Part shown: positions 55,449 to 63,963 of the stretch, one piece after another
Layout: each line of letters opens with the position of its first letter
How positions within the stretch are numbered: the first letter of the stretch is position 1
NCBI GenBank assembly: GCA_020636995.1
Contig: JACJWU010000003.1
Location: 62,001 to 126,000 of the forward strand
DNA from: Actinomycetota bacterium
Lineage (GTDB): Bacteria; Actinomycetota; Actinomycetes; S36-B12; UBA10799
DNA length: 64,000 bases
Direction of reading: 5' to 3'
Made by a program: the position numbers and the translations under genes
Notes under the pieces: model-generated
What the model was told of the DNA's origin: nothing
Seen by the model: the letters and a program-made list of their open reading frames with translations, nothing else
Database searches by the model: none

Positions 55449-55873
55449 TGCGGCGGGAACCTGCGCCGCGCGGCTTCCACAACCGCATCGAACTGCTCGC
55501 GTGACAGTTCGCCGCCCTCGCGGCGGACCGCCGTGGGGGTGACCGCCAACGGCCGCGCGATGTTGACCCAGGACTCGCGGTGTTCCGCGTCCCACTGGCC
55601 AGCGCCGATCAGGACCCACTCATCGTCGTCGCTGCGGTCTTTGCTGGACAACAGGAAGCACACGAGGCCGTTCTGCTTCTCCACAGCGCGGCCCACGATG
55701 GCCAATGGCCGGTCCTTGCCCTGGGAGGGGTCCTCCTCGAACGGGACCCACGCCCACACGACCTCGCCCGGATCGGGCTCGAGGTCGTGCTCCGGCGCAT
55801 ATTCCGGGATCGCCGGGCCGCGGTAGTCGAACGCCCCGCCGCGGATGGGGCGGGGATCTGCATCCTCCTGCAC
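55442..55873 (-). CDS. PemK/MazF-fold protein, orphan
   Basis: A 143-residue protein. DPGEVVWAWVPFEEDPSQGKDRPLAIVGR is the opening of the PemK/MazF fold, followed by FLLSSKD and WVNIARPLAV. In MazF toxins the fold cuts RNA. Here an N-terminal extension of about 35 residues is present and no antitoxin gene is adjacent, so a toxin role is uncertain. The GTG at 55873 is chosen because AGGAG lies 6 bases upstream; a TTG two codons earlier would leave no spacing. It starts 9 bases after the lipoprotein gene and is the last gene of the copper operon. Confidence 0.65.
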   Translation of the reverse strand: MQEDADPRPIRGGAFDYRGPAIPEYAPEHDLEPDPGEVVWAWVPFEEDPSQGKDRPLAIVGRAVEKQNGLVCFLLSSKDRSDDDEWVLIGAGQWDAEHRESWVNIARPLAVTPTAVRREGGELSREQFDAVVEAARRRFPPHH

Positions 55874-55882
55874 GGCCAACTC

Positions 55883-56398
55883 CTATCTCGCGTTGATCAA
55901 TTCCAGCGTGACCCGGACGTCGATCGGGGTCCCCACATCTCCGACCCGTTCACCGGAGAAGCGGCCCCTGCCTGCAAGCGTGGCATACGCCTGCGTGCCG
56001 CCGATCACCTCGGTCTCCCCCGTGAAGGAGGAACCTGGGCCCTGCGGGCCGCTGCTCGCCACCCCGGTGATCCGAAGGCCGATATCACCCTTCCCCGATA
56101 CCAGCGTCACGAAGCCCTCGAACGTGCCATTGCCCTTGACGAAGTCATTGGCCACCAACATCTGTGCGTCGAAGCCGTTGTCGAGGAAACGTGTACGTGC
56201 GCTGTACTCCAGCCACCCGTACGTCTTCTCCAGATCCGCACCCACCTGATACTGGATCCGGTCATCCGGTTCGAAGGTCGCGACGAACTCCTGCGTGCGT
56301 TTGGTCGACACGGTCGGAGAAGGAGCCTCCGGCGGTGCGGGGGCACCGGCGCAACCGGCCAGAAGGGCGGCGGCGGCGACGACCGGGGCGATGCGCAC
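55883..56398 (-). CDS. Small lipoprotein with an allene-oxide-cyclase/dirigent-like barrel
   Basis: A 171-residue protein with a lipobox (ALLAGCAG) after a hydrophobic leader. The mature domain ends with GGTQAYATLAGRGRFSGERV and DVRVTLELI, the pattern of small beta-barrel proteins related to allene oxide cyclase and DUF3224. The role is unknown. The GTG at 56398 lies 40 bases after the peroxidase gene, so it is probably part of the copper operon. Confidence 0.6.
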   Translation of the reverse strand: MRIAPVVAAAALLAGCAGAPAPPEAPSPTVSTKRTQEFVATFEPDDRIQYQVGADLEKTYGWLEYSARTRFLDNGFDAQMLVANDFVKGNGTFEGFVTLVSGKGDIGLRITGVASSGPQGPGSSFTGETEVIGGTQAYATLAGRGRFSGERVGDVGTPIDVRVTLELINAR

Positions 56399-56438
56399 CC
56401 CCTGAGCCTGCCATGCCCGCCAACGGCTTGCCAGCAGG

Positions 56439-57563
56439 TCAGGCCTCGAACACGGTCTCCCCGACGTAGCCGCCCGGTTGGCACCCCGGCAGGCAGGCGA
56501 ACAACGCACTGCCCTGCGCGACGGTGAAGGCGTTGAGCGAATCCCCGACGTCCAAGCGGGCCTGGATGGGAATGAACCCCGTGCGAGGATCGGCCTGCCA
56601 CGCCATGAACAGCAGCCCGGCACCGTCGGCACCGTCGTCGTAGCTGAAGGAACGGCGCTGGATCCGGGCGCCCCGGTTGTTGTCCGGATGGGACAACCGC
56701 ACGTGCGATGTCGACGGGATGACCAGTTCCCGATCGGCGGTCTGCGCAGACAGGTCCACCGGATCGGTTTCCTCGGTGCCGTTGAGTGGGGCACCGTTGT
56801 CCTTGAACCGGCCGATCACGGCCTCCTGCGTCTCGACGCTCTGCGCGTTCCACGCGTCGAGGTCCATCCGGATCCGGCGCACCGCGACATACGACCCGCC
56901 CCGCAGCCACTCGGGCTGCGTGTCGGCCGACCAGACCACCTCGTCGAACAGTGGGTCGGCGGCGGCGAGGTTGGCCGTGCCGTCGACCTGTCCCATCAGG
57001 TTGCGGCGGGTCGGGGAGGAGAATCCGCGCTGCCACCACCGGACGGTCGTGACGTCAGCGGCGGCCGCGACCAGGTGCCGGGCGGCGGTTGCCGCGATCA
57101 CGGCGTCGTCGGCCCCGACCTGCAGGAACACCTCCCCGCCGGTCCAGCGCTTCTCGAGTTGGTCCTTGCTGAACGCGGGCAGATCGGCCAGCCCATCGGG
57201 CTGCATGGCCTTCATCCCCAACGCCGGCAGGAAGCCCGGCCCGATCCCCCACGTGGCGGTCAGGCGGGCGGGCGTGGCGAAGAGGTCGGCATCCGCGGTC
57301 TGCGTGAACATGCCCGAGACCATGGCGGTCCACTGCTGGAAGACCTCCCGCACCTCGCCCGGCTTGCCGGTGGTCAGGTCGAGTGCGACGACTTCCACCC
57401 GTGCCTGTGCCGGGGTCGCGATGCCGGCCTGGTGCACACCGTAGAACTCGGGCTGCTCCGTGGTGTCGTCACGCTGCTGCGTGTAGATCAGACCACCGCC
57501 GACCGCGGCGGCGGTCCCGGCCAGCACACCGCCAGCCAGGACCGCACGACGCGAGACGCTCAT
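56439..57563 (-). CDS. Tat-exported DyP-type haem peroxidase
   Basis: A 374-residue DyP peroxidase. A Tat signal (SRRAVLAGG, residues 4-12) leads to export of the folded haem protein. The distal motif is GQVDG (191-195, Asp194), and the proximal haem ligand is probably His287 in TSHVRL. It belongs to the EfeB/DtpA group. It overlaps the PCu(A)C chaperone gene by 4 bases; in Streptomyces lividans a DyP (DtpA) is likewise clustered with Sco and an extracellular copper chaperone. Use in copper-dependent redox is likely by that comparison. Confidence 0.9.
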   Translation of the reverse strand: MSVSRRAVLAGGVLAGTAAAVGGGLIYTQQRDDTTEQPEFYGVHQAGIATPAQARVEVVALDLTTGKPGEVREVFQQWTAMVSGMFTQTADADLFATPARLTATWGIGPGFLPALGMKAMQPDGLADLPAFSKDQLEKRWTGGEVFLQVGADDAVIAATAARHLVAAAADVTTVRWWQRGFSSPTRRNLMGQVDGTANLAAADPLFDEVVWSADTQPEWLRGGSYVAVRRIRMDLDAWNAQSVETQEAVIGRFKDNGAPLNGTEETDPVDLSAQTADRELVIPSTSHVRLSHPDNNRGARIQRRSFSYDDGADGAGLLFMAWQADPRTGFIPIQARLDVGDSLNAFTVAQGSALFACLPGCQPGGYVGETVFEA

Positions 57564-58102
57564 GACGACGGTGAGGCTTCCATGTCGCCTTCCATGTCCA
57601 TCGAACCCTCGTCCATCGTCGCCTCATCGGGATTCATCCCCTCACGGGCTTTGACGACGGCAGTGACCTCGACGGTTTCATTGTTGGTGAACTCCAGCGT
57701 CACCGGCACCTCGTCGCCGACCTTCCAGTCGGCAGTGACATCCATGAGCATCACGTGGTAGCTGCCGGGCTTCAGCTCCACGCTGCCGCCGGCGGGAACC
57801 TCGAGGCCGTTGGGCATCTCCTGCATGATCTCCTTGTTGTCCTCCGTGACGAACTCGTGGACCTGGACCATGGCCACGCCCTCGACCGACCCGGTCGTCA
57901 GCGTGACCGCCTCGGTCCCGGAGTTCGTGATCGTGCCGAACATCGCCGAGACGTCGGACGCCGGCTGTGGGATCCAGGCGTCGGTCACGGTCACCGCGGT
58001 GTCCGTACCCGATGGCAATGCCGTCGTCTCCTCGCCGTCACTGGCACAGCCCGCGAGGGCCAAAGCACCGGCCGCAGCCAGCGCCACCATCACCTTGCGC
58101 AT
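57560..58102 (-). CDS. Periplasmic-type copper chaperone PCu(A)C lipoprotein
   Basis: A 180-residue lipoprotein (lipobox ALAGC, Cys19). The copper site is the H-M-H-M set: His82, Met93, His116 and Met118 (SYHVMLM). A methionine-rich acidic tail (DEGSMDMEGDMEASPSS) may bind extra copper. The family hands Cu(I) to Sco and to the CuA or CuB site of cytochrome oxidase. AGGGAG lies close upstream of the ATG. It follows the Sco gene after 21 bases. Confidence 0.9.
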   Translation of the reverse strand: MRKVMVALAAAGALALAGCASDGEETTALPSGTDTAVTVTDAWIPQPASDVSAMFGTITNSGTEAVTLTTGSVEGVAMVQVHEFVTEDNKEIMQEMPNGLEVPAGGSVELKPGSYHVMLMDVTADWKVGDEVPVTLEFTNNETVEVTAVVKAREGMNPDEATMDEGSMDMEGDMEASPSS

Positions 58103-58123
58103 GTCATCTCCCTTGTTGTGTGG

Positions 58124-58747
58124 TTACTGCTGTTCAACGAGACGTTGTAGATCGTGGGCCACGTCCTGTGGTTCGAAACCGGACGTGAAGATGAGATCGG
58201 ACTGGTCATCGGCACCGAAGAGGATCACCTGAGCGCCGTGCTCGACGGTCACGGTGCCGTCCTTGTTCTTGACCGGCGGGTCGATGAAGATCCCCACGGT
58301 GTCGGAGGCGGACTTGATGTCCTTGAAGTCACCTGTGAGTCCGATGGCCTTGTCCCAGGTGAAGCTGCTCAACCACTTGCCGATGGCCTTCGGGGTATCG
58401 CGATCGGGGTCCGTGGTGATGAACACGACGTCCACCTGATCAGCCACGTCCTGCGGCAGTTCGCCCATCGCCACGCTCAGGTCGGCCATCGTCGTCGGGC
58501 ACACGTCCGGGCAGTGGGTGTACCCGATGTACAGCGCCGTCACCCGGCCCTTGGTGTCCTCGGCGATGTTGAAGTCCTTGCCCTTCGTGTCCGTGAGGGT
58601 GACGTCGGGCTTGGGCAGGGGTTCGTCCAGGCTGGTGCCGGCGAAACCGGTCGTGTTGCTCGGCGTGATGACCACGGCGGCAGGTTCATCGGCACTCGCG
58701 CACCCGGCCAGCAACAAGCCGGCCAGTGGCAGTACGGCGAATCTCAT
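58124..58747 (-). CDS. Sco1/SenC-family copper metallochaperone lipoprotein
   Basis: A 207-residue lipoprotein (lipobox LLAGC, Cys16) with a thioredoxin fold. The copper ligands are Cys79 and Cys83 (CPDVCP) with His170. It matures the CuA centre of cytochrome c oxidase. The ATG overlaps the CopD/CtaG stop (ATGA). Confidence 0.92.
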   Translation of the reverse strand: MRFAVLPLAGLLLAGCASADEPAAVVITPSNTTGFAGTSLDEPLPKPDVTLTDTKGKDFNIAEDTKGRVTALYIGYTHCPDVCPTTMADLSVAMGELPQDVADQVDVVFITTDPDRDTPKAIGKWLSSFTWDKAIGLTGDFKDIKSASDTVGIFIDPPVKNKDGTVTVEHGAQVILFGADDQSDLIFTSGFEPQDVAHDLQRLVEQQ

Positions 58748-60741
58748 CGGTTGTCCCTTTCAGCAAGACGGCGGAGGTTCTCGTTGTAGGCGGCCAGTTC
58801 CGCGTCGCCGTCACGATCGACCTGACGGTCGCGGCGTTTGGCCTCGCGGGTGTCGTCGCGGGCCCATTGCACGGACACGGCGAGCACCAGCAGGAGAGTG
58901 GGGATCTCCGCGATGCCCCAGGCGATGCCGCCGGCGTCGCGGGTGTCGGCGACCAGATCGGTCAGCCAGGGCGGCTGGACCTGCGAGTACCAGTCATAGC
59001 CGAAAGCCGTGTCGCTCATCATGATCGGCACCGCGAAGAACGAGTGAAGGATCGCCGCGACCAATGCCAGCAGCAGGCGTTGCCAGTGCGGCAGATCCCT
59101 GGGCAGCGGGTCGGTCTGGATGACCACCCACGAGAACAGATAGCCCGCGGCCAGGAAGTGCAACTGCATCGCGACGTGTCCTATGTGGCTGGTCATCAAC
59201 CAGCTGAACAGCGAGGTGTAGTACAGCCCGTAGAGCCCGATCGTGAACACGAACAGCGCCCACAGCGGGTGGGTGACGAACTTGGCCACCGGGGTGTGCA
59301 TGGCCCACACCAGCCACTCGCGGGCTCCACGCCGCGGGCCGTGGGTGGCGGGCAGCGCCCGCAGCGCCAAGGTCATGGGCGAGGACAACGCGAGCAGGAT
59401 GGGCGCGACCATGGACATCACCATGTGCGAGACCATGTGCCACTTGAGGCTGACCATCGAGTAGGTCGCAACGCCCGCGTTCGTGGCCCACACGACGAAC
59501 AGCCACCCGAGGATCCAGGACGCCAGTTGCACCCACGGCCACTTGTCGCCGCGACGACGCAGTTTGACGTAGCCGGTGACGTAGAGGCCGATGCCGAGGA
59601 TGGCCAGGCCGAGGAACAACGGCTCGACCTTCCAGCCGAGGAAGACGTTCATCGCGGTGGGCGGCGGCGGGAAGGCCTGACCGAGCAGTGTCTCGGCATT
59701 CGTCGGGTACTCGATCTCGGTGCGGGGGTAGGCAGTCTGGGTCAGCGCCACACCGATGCCGACCGCAGCCGCCATCAGCAGCGCCTCGATGCCGCCGAAC
59801 CGGATCAGGGCGGGGCGCGCTTCCATCCCGGAATCGAGGACTTTGGTCTGCATGGTGCGAGCGGTGAACAACAGACCGAGCAGCAGCACGATCTTCAACG
59901 AGATCAGGATGCCGAACGACGTCGTCCACAATTCGCTGACGGAGTTCATGCGGGCGAAGGCGGCCCCTGCGCCGGAGATGGCCAGGAAGACCACCGACCA
60001 GGTGGCCACCGTGCTGAACACCGGGACCGCGCGCATGGTGCCGGGATCGTTGCGCACGGCGTGGACGAGCAGGATGAGCAGCCCGCCCACCCAGACGGTC
60101 ACCGCCAGAGCGTGGACGACGTCGGAGGTCATGGCTACACCGTGTGACCCCAGGGAAGAGGCATGACCGGTCAGCGCGGGCAGGGCGACGGCGATCAGTG
60201 CACCGGCCAGGGAGGCCCCGGCGCCGGTGACGGTGGCCGTGAACACGCTGGCGACGGCGATGACCGCGGCGATGATCGAGACGAGCAGGAAGGCCCGCAC
60301 CGAGCCGACCGACCAGGCGTAGGTGGACACGACATCCGGTGTGACCGTCTCGGAGACCGGCAGTCCGAGCGCCCACGCCAGGGACCAGATCGCCGTCATC
60401 AGGGCGGCGATCGACCACACGGCGGCGATCCAGCCGGCCTTCACCACATCCCGACGGCCGATCTGGGACAGCACGCCCTTGCGGCCCTGCGGTCCGAGCA
60501 CAGCGGCGTACAGCAGCATCCCCACCACCAGCAGAGCAGCCACCGTGGCCACCGTGCGCAGGATGGGCAGGCCCCAACTCACCAGCGGACCGGGGCCGGC
60601 GAGGTCTCCGACCGTGGTCTCGGTGGCACCACCCCCGACCACGAGCCCGACCAGGATTCCCCCCACGAGAGCGGCGGCGGCCGGGATCGCCCACCTCGCC
60701 TGGGTCGAGGAGGCCGGCCGGGTGCGCGTGTCAGTTGGCAC
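58744..60741 (-). CDS. CopD - CtaG-like fusion, copper import and oxidase assembly membrane protein
   Basis: A 665-residue protein with some 15-16 helices in two parts. The N-terminal half (to about 330) matches CopD, with VVHALAVTVWVGGLLILL. The C-terminal half (about 350-620) matches actinobacterial CtaG-like caa3 oxidase assembly proteins, with WHMVSHMVMSMVAPILL, SHIGHVAMQLHFLAAGY and other His/Met pairs suited to copper. The fusion is common in actinobacteria. It probably brings copper from CopC across or along the membrane. The GTG start overlaps copC by 11 bases. Confidence 0.88.
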   Translation of the reverse strand: MPTDTRTRPASSTQARWAIPAAAALVGGILVGLVVGGGATETTVGDLAGPGPLVSWGLPILRTVATVAALLVVGMLLYAAVLGPQGRKGVLSQIGRRDVVKAGWIAAVWSIAALMTAIWSLAWALGLPVSETVTPDVVSTYAWSVGSVRAFLLVSIIAAVIAVASVFTATVTGAGASLAGALIAVALPALTGHASSLGSHGVAMTSDVVHALAVTVWVGGLLILLVHAVRNDPGTMRAVPVFSTVATWSVVFLAISGAGAAFARMNSVSELWTTSFGILISLKIVLLLGLLFTARTMQTKVLDSGMEARPALIRFGGIEALLMAAAVGIGVALTQTAYPRTEIEYPTNAETLLGQAFPPPPTAMNVFLGWKVEPLFLGLAILGIGLYVTGYVKLRRRGDKWPWVQLASWILGWLFVVWATNAGVATYSMVSLKWHMVSHMVMSMVAPILLALSSPMTLALRALPATHGPRRGAREWLVWAMHTPVAKFVTHPLWALFVFTIGLYGLYYTSLFSWLMTSHIGHVAMQLHFLAAGYLFSWVVIQTDPLPRDLPHWQRLLLALVAAILHSFFAVPIMMSDTAFGYDWYSQVQPPWLTDLVADTRDAGGIAWGIAEIPTLLLVLAVSVQWARDDTREAKRRDRQVDRDGDAELAAYNENLRRLAERDNR

Positions 60742-61264
60742 GGGACCGCCAGACGAACAAGCCCAGGCCGACCAGCGCGACCACGAGCAGTGCCGGCAGC
60801 AGCAGGTTGACCCCGGAGCCCGCCTCCTCGGTGGTGTCGGCCACGGGGGACGCGGAGGTGATCGGCTCGGGGGCGGCGCTGGCCGATGGCGCGGCGGCCT
60901 TCACAGTGAAGCCGAACGCCCCTTCGAGCGGATGGCCGTCCTCACCGGCGACCCGCCAGGAGACCCTGTATGCGCCGTCGGCGGCATCGGCGGGCCAGGT
61001 GGCCGTCACCTTGGCGCCGGATACCTCTGCCGGACCGAGGTCGACCTTCGTCCCGTTGGCGGACTTCGCGACGATCTGCGCACCCGAGGGCAGGACGGCT
61101 TCGCCGAACTTCAGCGTGATCCGTTCGGGCGCGGTGTCCAGGGTCGCGCCGTTCGCGGGATCACTGGACACGAGGTCGGTGTGGGCGGCTGCGGGCGACG
61201 CCAAAGCCGTGGCGAACAGGGCCACTGCCAGCAACGCCCACACACGCCGTAGGCGTGCGGGCAT
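60731..61264 (-). CDS. copC: CopC copper-binding protein with C-terminal membrane anchor
   Basis: A 177-residue exported protein. The signal peptide ends at PAAA, leaving His28 (HTDLVSSDPA) as the mature N-terminus, the ligand needed for the Cu(II) histidine brace; GEDGHPLEG supplies the second Asp/His pair. A proline/alanine/serine linker leads to one C-terminal helix (LLLPALLVVALVGLGLFVW), as in tethered actinobacterial CopC. GGAG lies 8 bases before the ATG. Confidence 0.9.
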   Translation of the reverse strand: MPARLRRVWALLAVALFATALASPAAAHTDLVSSDPANGATLDTAPERITLKFGEAVLPSGAQIVAKSANGTKVDLGPAEVSGAKVTATWPADAADGAYRVSWRVAGEDGHPLEGAFGFTVKAAAPSASAAPEPITSASPVADTTEEAGSGVNLLLPALLVVALVGLGLFVWRSRAN

Positions 61265-61299
61265 GAGAAGACTCCGATGATGTGAAAGGGACGGTTCAG

Positions 61300-61815
61300 C
61301 TAGAGCGCTGCAACCGGTGGCGCCCGTCCCCGCACATCGGTGTCGAACCACGAGGTCAGCATGGTGGCGGTGCCCGCGATGAGCCGGGGCTGTTGCGGCC
61401 TTGGCACCCCCAGCCCGGCCAGCGCACAGCGCACGGCGATCTGCCACTGCAGGTAGCGCCGGCGGGCGGCCGCGAAGATACGCGACTCCCCCCTGCGCAG
61501 GAGGAACGCAAGAGCCAGTCCCGCGACCACATGACCGGCCAGCATCGCCGAGGAACTGCCGTGGGTGTGGCCGGCGCCCAGGATCACGTGCGCCGCACCT
61601 TGCACGACTGTGACTGCGGCGACGATCGCGATCAGGCCTCGCTCGGTCCGCAACCAGCCATAGGCCGCCAGCGAGGCGAGGGCGACCAGCAGGCCGAGCA
61701 GAACCGGTTCCACATGCCCACCGCCGAGCATGTGCCCGGCGGCCGACAGGGCCACCGCCGAACCGCCCAGAACCCACGCGCGCACCCAGCGCCACGGGGA
61801 GACCGGCGGTTTCAC
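61300..61815 (-). CDS. Histidine-rich membrane protein heading the copper operon
   Basis: A 171-residue protein with four or five helices. Histidines cluster near the membrane surface (SAAGHMLGGGHVE; GAAHVILGAGHTHGSSS), suggesting metal binding. I do not recognise the family. It lies 35 bases upstream of copC on the same strand. The GTG at 61815 is preferred because TAGCCT lies 7 bases upstream; longer frames would run into repeat C3. Confidence 0.6.
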   Translation of the reverse strand: MKPPVSPWRWVRAWVLGGSAVALSAAGHMLGGGHVEPVLLGLLVALASLAAYGWLRTERGLIAIVAAVTVVQGAAHVILGAGHTHGSSSAMLAGHVVAGLALAFLLRRGESRIFAAARRRYLQWQIAVRCALAGLGVPRPQQPRLIAGTATMLTSWFDTDVRGRAPPVAAL

Positions 61816-61822
61816 ACCAGTC

Positions 61823-61828
61823 AGGCTA
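61823..61828 (-). promoter_or_regulatory. -10 box of the copper operon, leaderless
   Basis: TAGCCT on the minus strand is 7 bases before the GTG at 61815. Confidence 0.45.
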
Positions 61829-61880
61829 ACCGAAGGGACCGCACGCGCCTCCCGGCGGTCGGGTGCCGGCTCCCGACGCC

Positions 61881-62004
61881 CCGTTTGTGACGTTGTTGTC
61901 GAGGGCTGAAGATCATTTGTGACGTTGTTGCGGGTTCGGCCCGGCCTTCTTGCGACAACAACGTCACAGAGGGCGAAATTGGGCGACAACAACGTCACAA
62001 ACGG
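61881..62004. repeat. Nested palindromic repeat family C, copy 3
   Basis: Perfect 21-base outer arms (61881-61901 and 61984-62004; core TTTGTGACGTTGTTGTC). Inside are a second TTTGTGACGTTGTTGCGGG and a matching ACAACAACGTCACAGAG. The element lies between the ppk2 and copper-operon genes, both on the minus strand, so it could separate the two transcripts. Confidence 0.8.
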
Positions 62005-62017
62005 ACGGCGGATCGCC

Positions 62018-62833
62018 CTAACTCAGAAGCTTCGACGCGAAGTCGGGCACATGGGTCTGGGTGTCCTTCGGCGGGCGCATGTAGCCGCGCGACGCCGGCC
62101 GATCGGGCAGGTTCAGCGGCGCGACCGTCACATCCTCGTAGGGGATGCTCGACAGCAGATGATGGATGACGTTCAAACGTGCGGCCTTCTTGTTGTCGCT
62201 CTCCACGACATACCAGGGCGCCTCAGGGATGTCGGTGTGCACCATCATCTCGTCCTTGGCCCGGCTGTACTCCTCCCAGCGGGTGATCGACTCGAGGTCC
62301 ATGGGGCTCAGCTTCCATCGGCGCATCGGGTCCTTCAGCCGCGACTGGAACCGCCGTTGCTGCTCCTCGTCACTGACACTGAACCAGTACTTGCGCAAGA
62401 CGATGCCGTCCTCGACCAGCAACCGCTCGAAGATCGGTGTCTGGTGAAGGAACCTGCGGTACTCCTCCAGCGTGCAGAAACCCATCACCCGCTCGACCCC
62501 GGCGCGGTTGTACCAGGACCGGTCGAACAGCGCGATCTCGCCGGCGGCGGGCAGGTGGGGGACGTAGCGCTGGAAGTACCACTGGGTCCGCTCCCGCTCG
62601 GTGGGGGCCGGCAGCGCCACGATGCGTGCCGTGCGGGGGTTCAGGTACGCGGTGATGCGCTTGATCGCACCGCCCTTGCCGGCCGCGTCGCGTCCCTCGA
62701 AGATGATCACCAACCGTGTACCGGTCGACTTGATCCACTCCTGCAGTTTCACCAGTTCGGCCTGCAGCCGGAACAGTTCGGCCTCGTAGACCTTGTTCTT
62801 CAGCTTGGGCTCGCGGTGCTCGTGCTTGGCCAT
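62018..62833 (-). CDS. ppk2: Class 2 polyphosphate kinase
   Basis: A 271-residue PPK2-family phosphotransferase that uses polyphosphate to phosphorylate nucleotides (or the reverse). Walker A is GRDAAGKGG (47-55), Walker B and the lid are in FDRSWYNRAGVERVMG (103-118), and FQSRLKDPMRRWKLSPMD follows. It is a single-domain enzyme of normal length. Whether it prefers ADP, GDP or AMP cannot be read from sequence. The ATG follows TACGCT by 7 bases. Confidence 0.93.
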   Translation of the reverse strand: MAKHEHREPKLKNKVYEAELFRLQAELVKLQEWIKSTGTRLVIIFEGRDAAGKGGAIKRITAYLNPRTARIVALPAPTERERTQWYFQRYVPHLPAAGEIALFDRSWYNRAGVERVMGFCTLEEYRRFLHQTPIFERLLVEDGIVLRKYWFSVSDEEQQRRFQSRLKDPMRRWKLSPMDLESITRWEEYSRAKDEMMVHTDIPEAPWYVVESDNKKAARLNVIHHLLSSIPYEDVTVAPLNLPDRPASRGYMRPPKDTQTHVPDFASKLLS

Positions 62834-62840
62834 GGCTCAC

Positions 62841-62846
62841 AGCGTA
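62841..62846 (-). promoter_or_regulatory. -10 box of ppk2, leaderless
   Basis: TACGCT on the minus strand is 7 bases before the ATG at 62833. Confidence 0.45.
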
Positions 62847-62907
62847 GGACCGTGGGCGTGTCCAATGTCACGTTTCCCCCGACCGTGTTTATGGACAACA
62901 CTGGAGT

Positions 62908-63963
62908 GTGAGACGGCGCATCGAATGGATCGACCTGGTGAAAGCCGTTTCCGTTCTTCTCGTCGTGTTCATGCACGCGTCCAACACGCTCTACGACCTG
63001 GCCGGGCCTTCTGGTGCCACGGCCGTCCTCCAGCACGTCAACCACCTGTTGGAGCCCATGCGGATGCCGGTGTTCTTCCTGGTGTCCGGCATGCTCGCCT
63101 CATCAGCCGTGCGTCGCCCCTGGTCACAGTCGGGGAACCGCACGCTGGGCATGGTCTACCTGTACGTGGTGTGGATGCTGCTGTACTTCGGCTTCATCAC
63201 CGCATTCGGCAGCGCACCGTCCGACCCCATCAGCGCGATCGTGTTCGCGAAGTCAGGCTTCTGGTACCTCTACGCGATGGCGCTGTTCTTCGTGATCGCC
63301 CGCCTACTGCGCAACCAGCCCGCCTGGGTGGTCGTCGCGGTGGCCCTGTTGCCCAACGTCCTGCGTCCGCTGACCGACCAGGTGGTCGGCGGACTGGTCC
63401 CCGGATCGCTGTACACCTCCATGGCGATGAACCTCGCGTTCTTCCTCATCGGCGCCTACTTCAAGGACATCGTCGGCGGTCTCGCGCAGAAGGTCACCCC
63501 CTGGCACGCGGTCGCCCTGGGGACGCTGTCGGTCACCGCCGGGCTGCTGTGGCTGGAAACGCCCGAGATGATCGGTCAGTCCCTGCTGCCCCTGAGCCTG
63601 CTGTGGGTGCCCTTCGGTATCAGCGTTGCGGTCCTGATCACCCGCAACGGCGCGCCGTCGTGGTCGCGGTACGTGGGCGCACGGACCTTGTCCATCTACG
63701 TGCTGCAGTGGCCGGTGATCTTCCTGGTCGATTCGTTCCTGCCCGGCGACCTGCTGGCCAACCCGTTGGCCGCGATCGCCTTCCCCTTCCTGCTCACCGG
63801 CGTGGTGGCGGCCATGGCCTTGTGGCTGCACTCCCTGCCCGGCCTGCGTCCGCTGTTCGTCGCCCCGCGCTGGGTCACCCATCCCCACGAACTGCCGGTG
63901 TTCGAGTCCCTGCGCCCGCAACCGGCGACCCCCGAGCCTGTTACGGTGACCGCGGGCCGCTGA
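62908..63963 (+). CDS. Membrane acyltransferase (acyltransferase-3 family)
   Basis: A 351-residue integral membrane protein with about ten helices. The N-terminal RRIEWIDLVKAVSVLLVVFMH contains the family histidine, and MRMPVFFLVSGML and ARTLSIYVLQWPVIFL are typical of the OafA/YrhL-like group, which moves acyl groups onto sugars or lipids at the membrane. The acceptor is unknown. The GTG at 62908 begins 5 bases after a possible AACACT box. It is divergent from ppk2. The last 37 bases of the window hold nothing I can identify. Confidence 0.8.
   Translation: MRRRIEWIDLVKAVSVLLVVFMHASNTLYDLAGPSGATAVLQHVNHLLEPMRMPVFFLVSGMLASSAVRRPWSQSGNRTLGMVYLYVVWMLLYFGFITAFGSAPSDPISAIVFAKSGFWYLYAMALFFVIARLLRNQPAWVVVAVALLPNVLRPLTDQVVGGLVPGSLYTSMAMNLAFFLIGAYFKDIVGGLAQKVTPWHAVALGTLSVTAGLLWLETPEMIGQSLLPLSLLWVPFGISVAVLITRNGAPSWSRYVGARTLSIYVLQWPVIFLVDSFLPGDLLANPLAAIAFPFLLTGVVAAMALWLHSLPGLRPLFVAPRWVTHPHELPVFESLRPQPATPEPVTVTAGR

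Noticed and set aside
53896..55488. A 530-codon minus-strand frame over the diamine aminotransferase
   Set aside because: The plus strand encodes a full class III aminotransferase with all motifs; the antisense frame is rich in R, H, V and D with no domain, typical of a shadow frame.
55442..55873. Complete type II toxin-antitoxin module
   Set aside because: Only a MazF/PemK-fold protein is present. The genes on both sides are a lipoprotein and an aminotransferase, with no small antitoxin-like frame.
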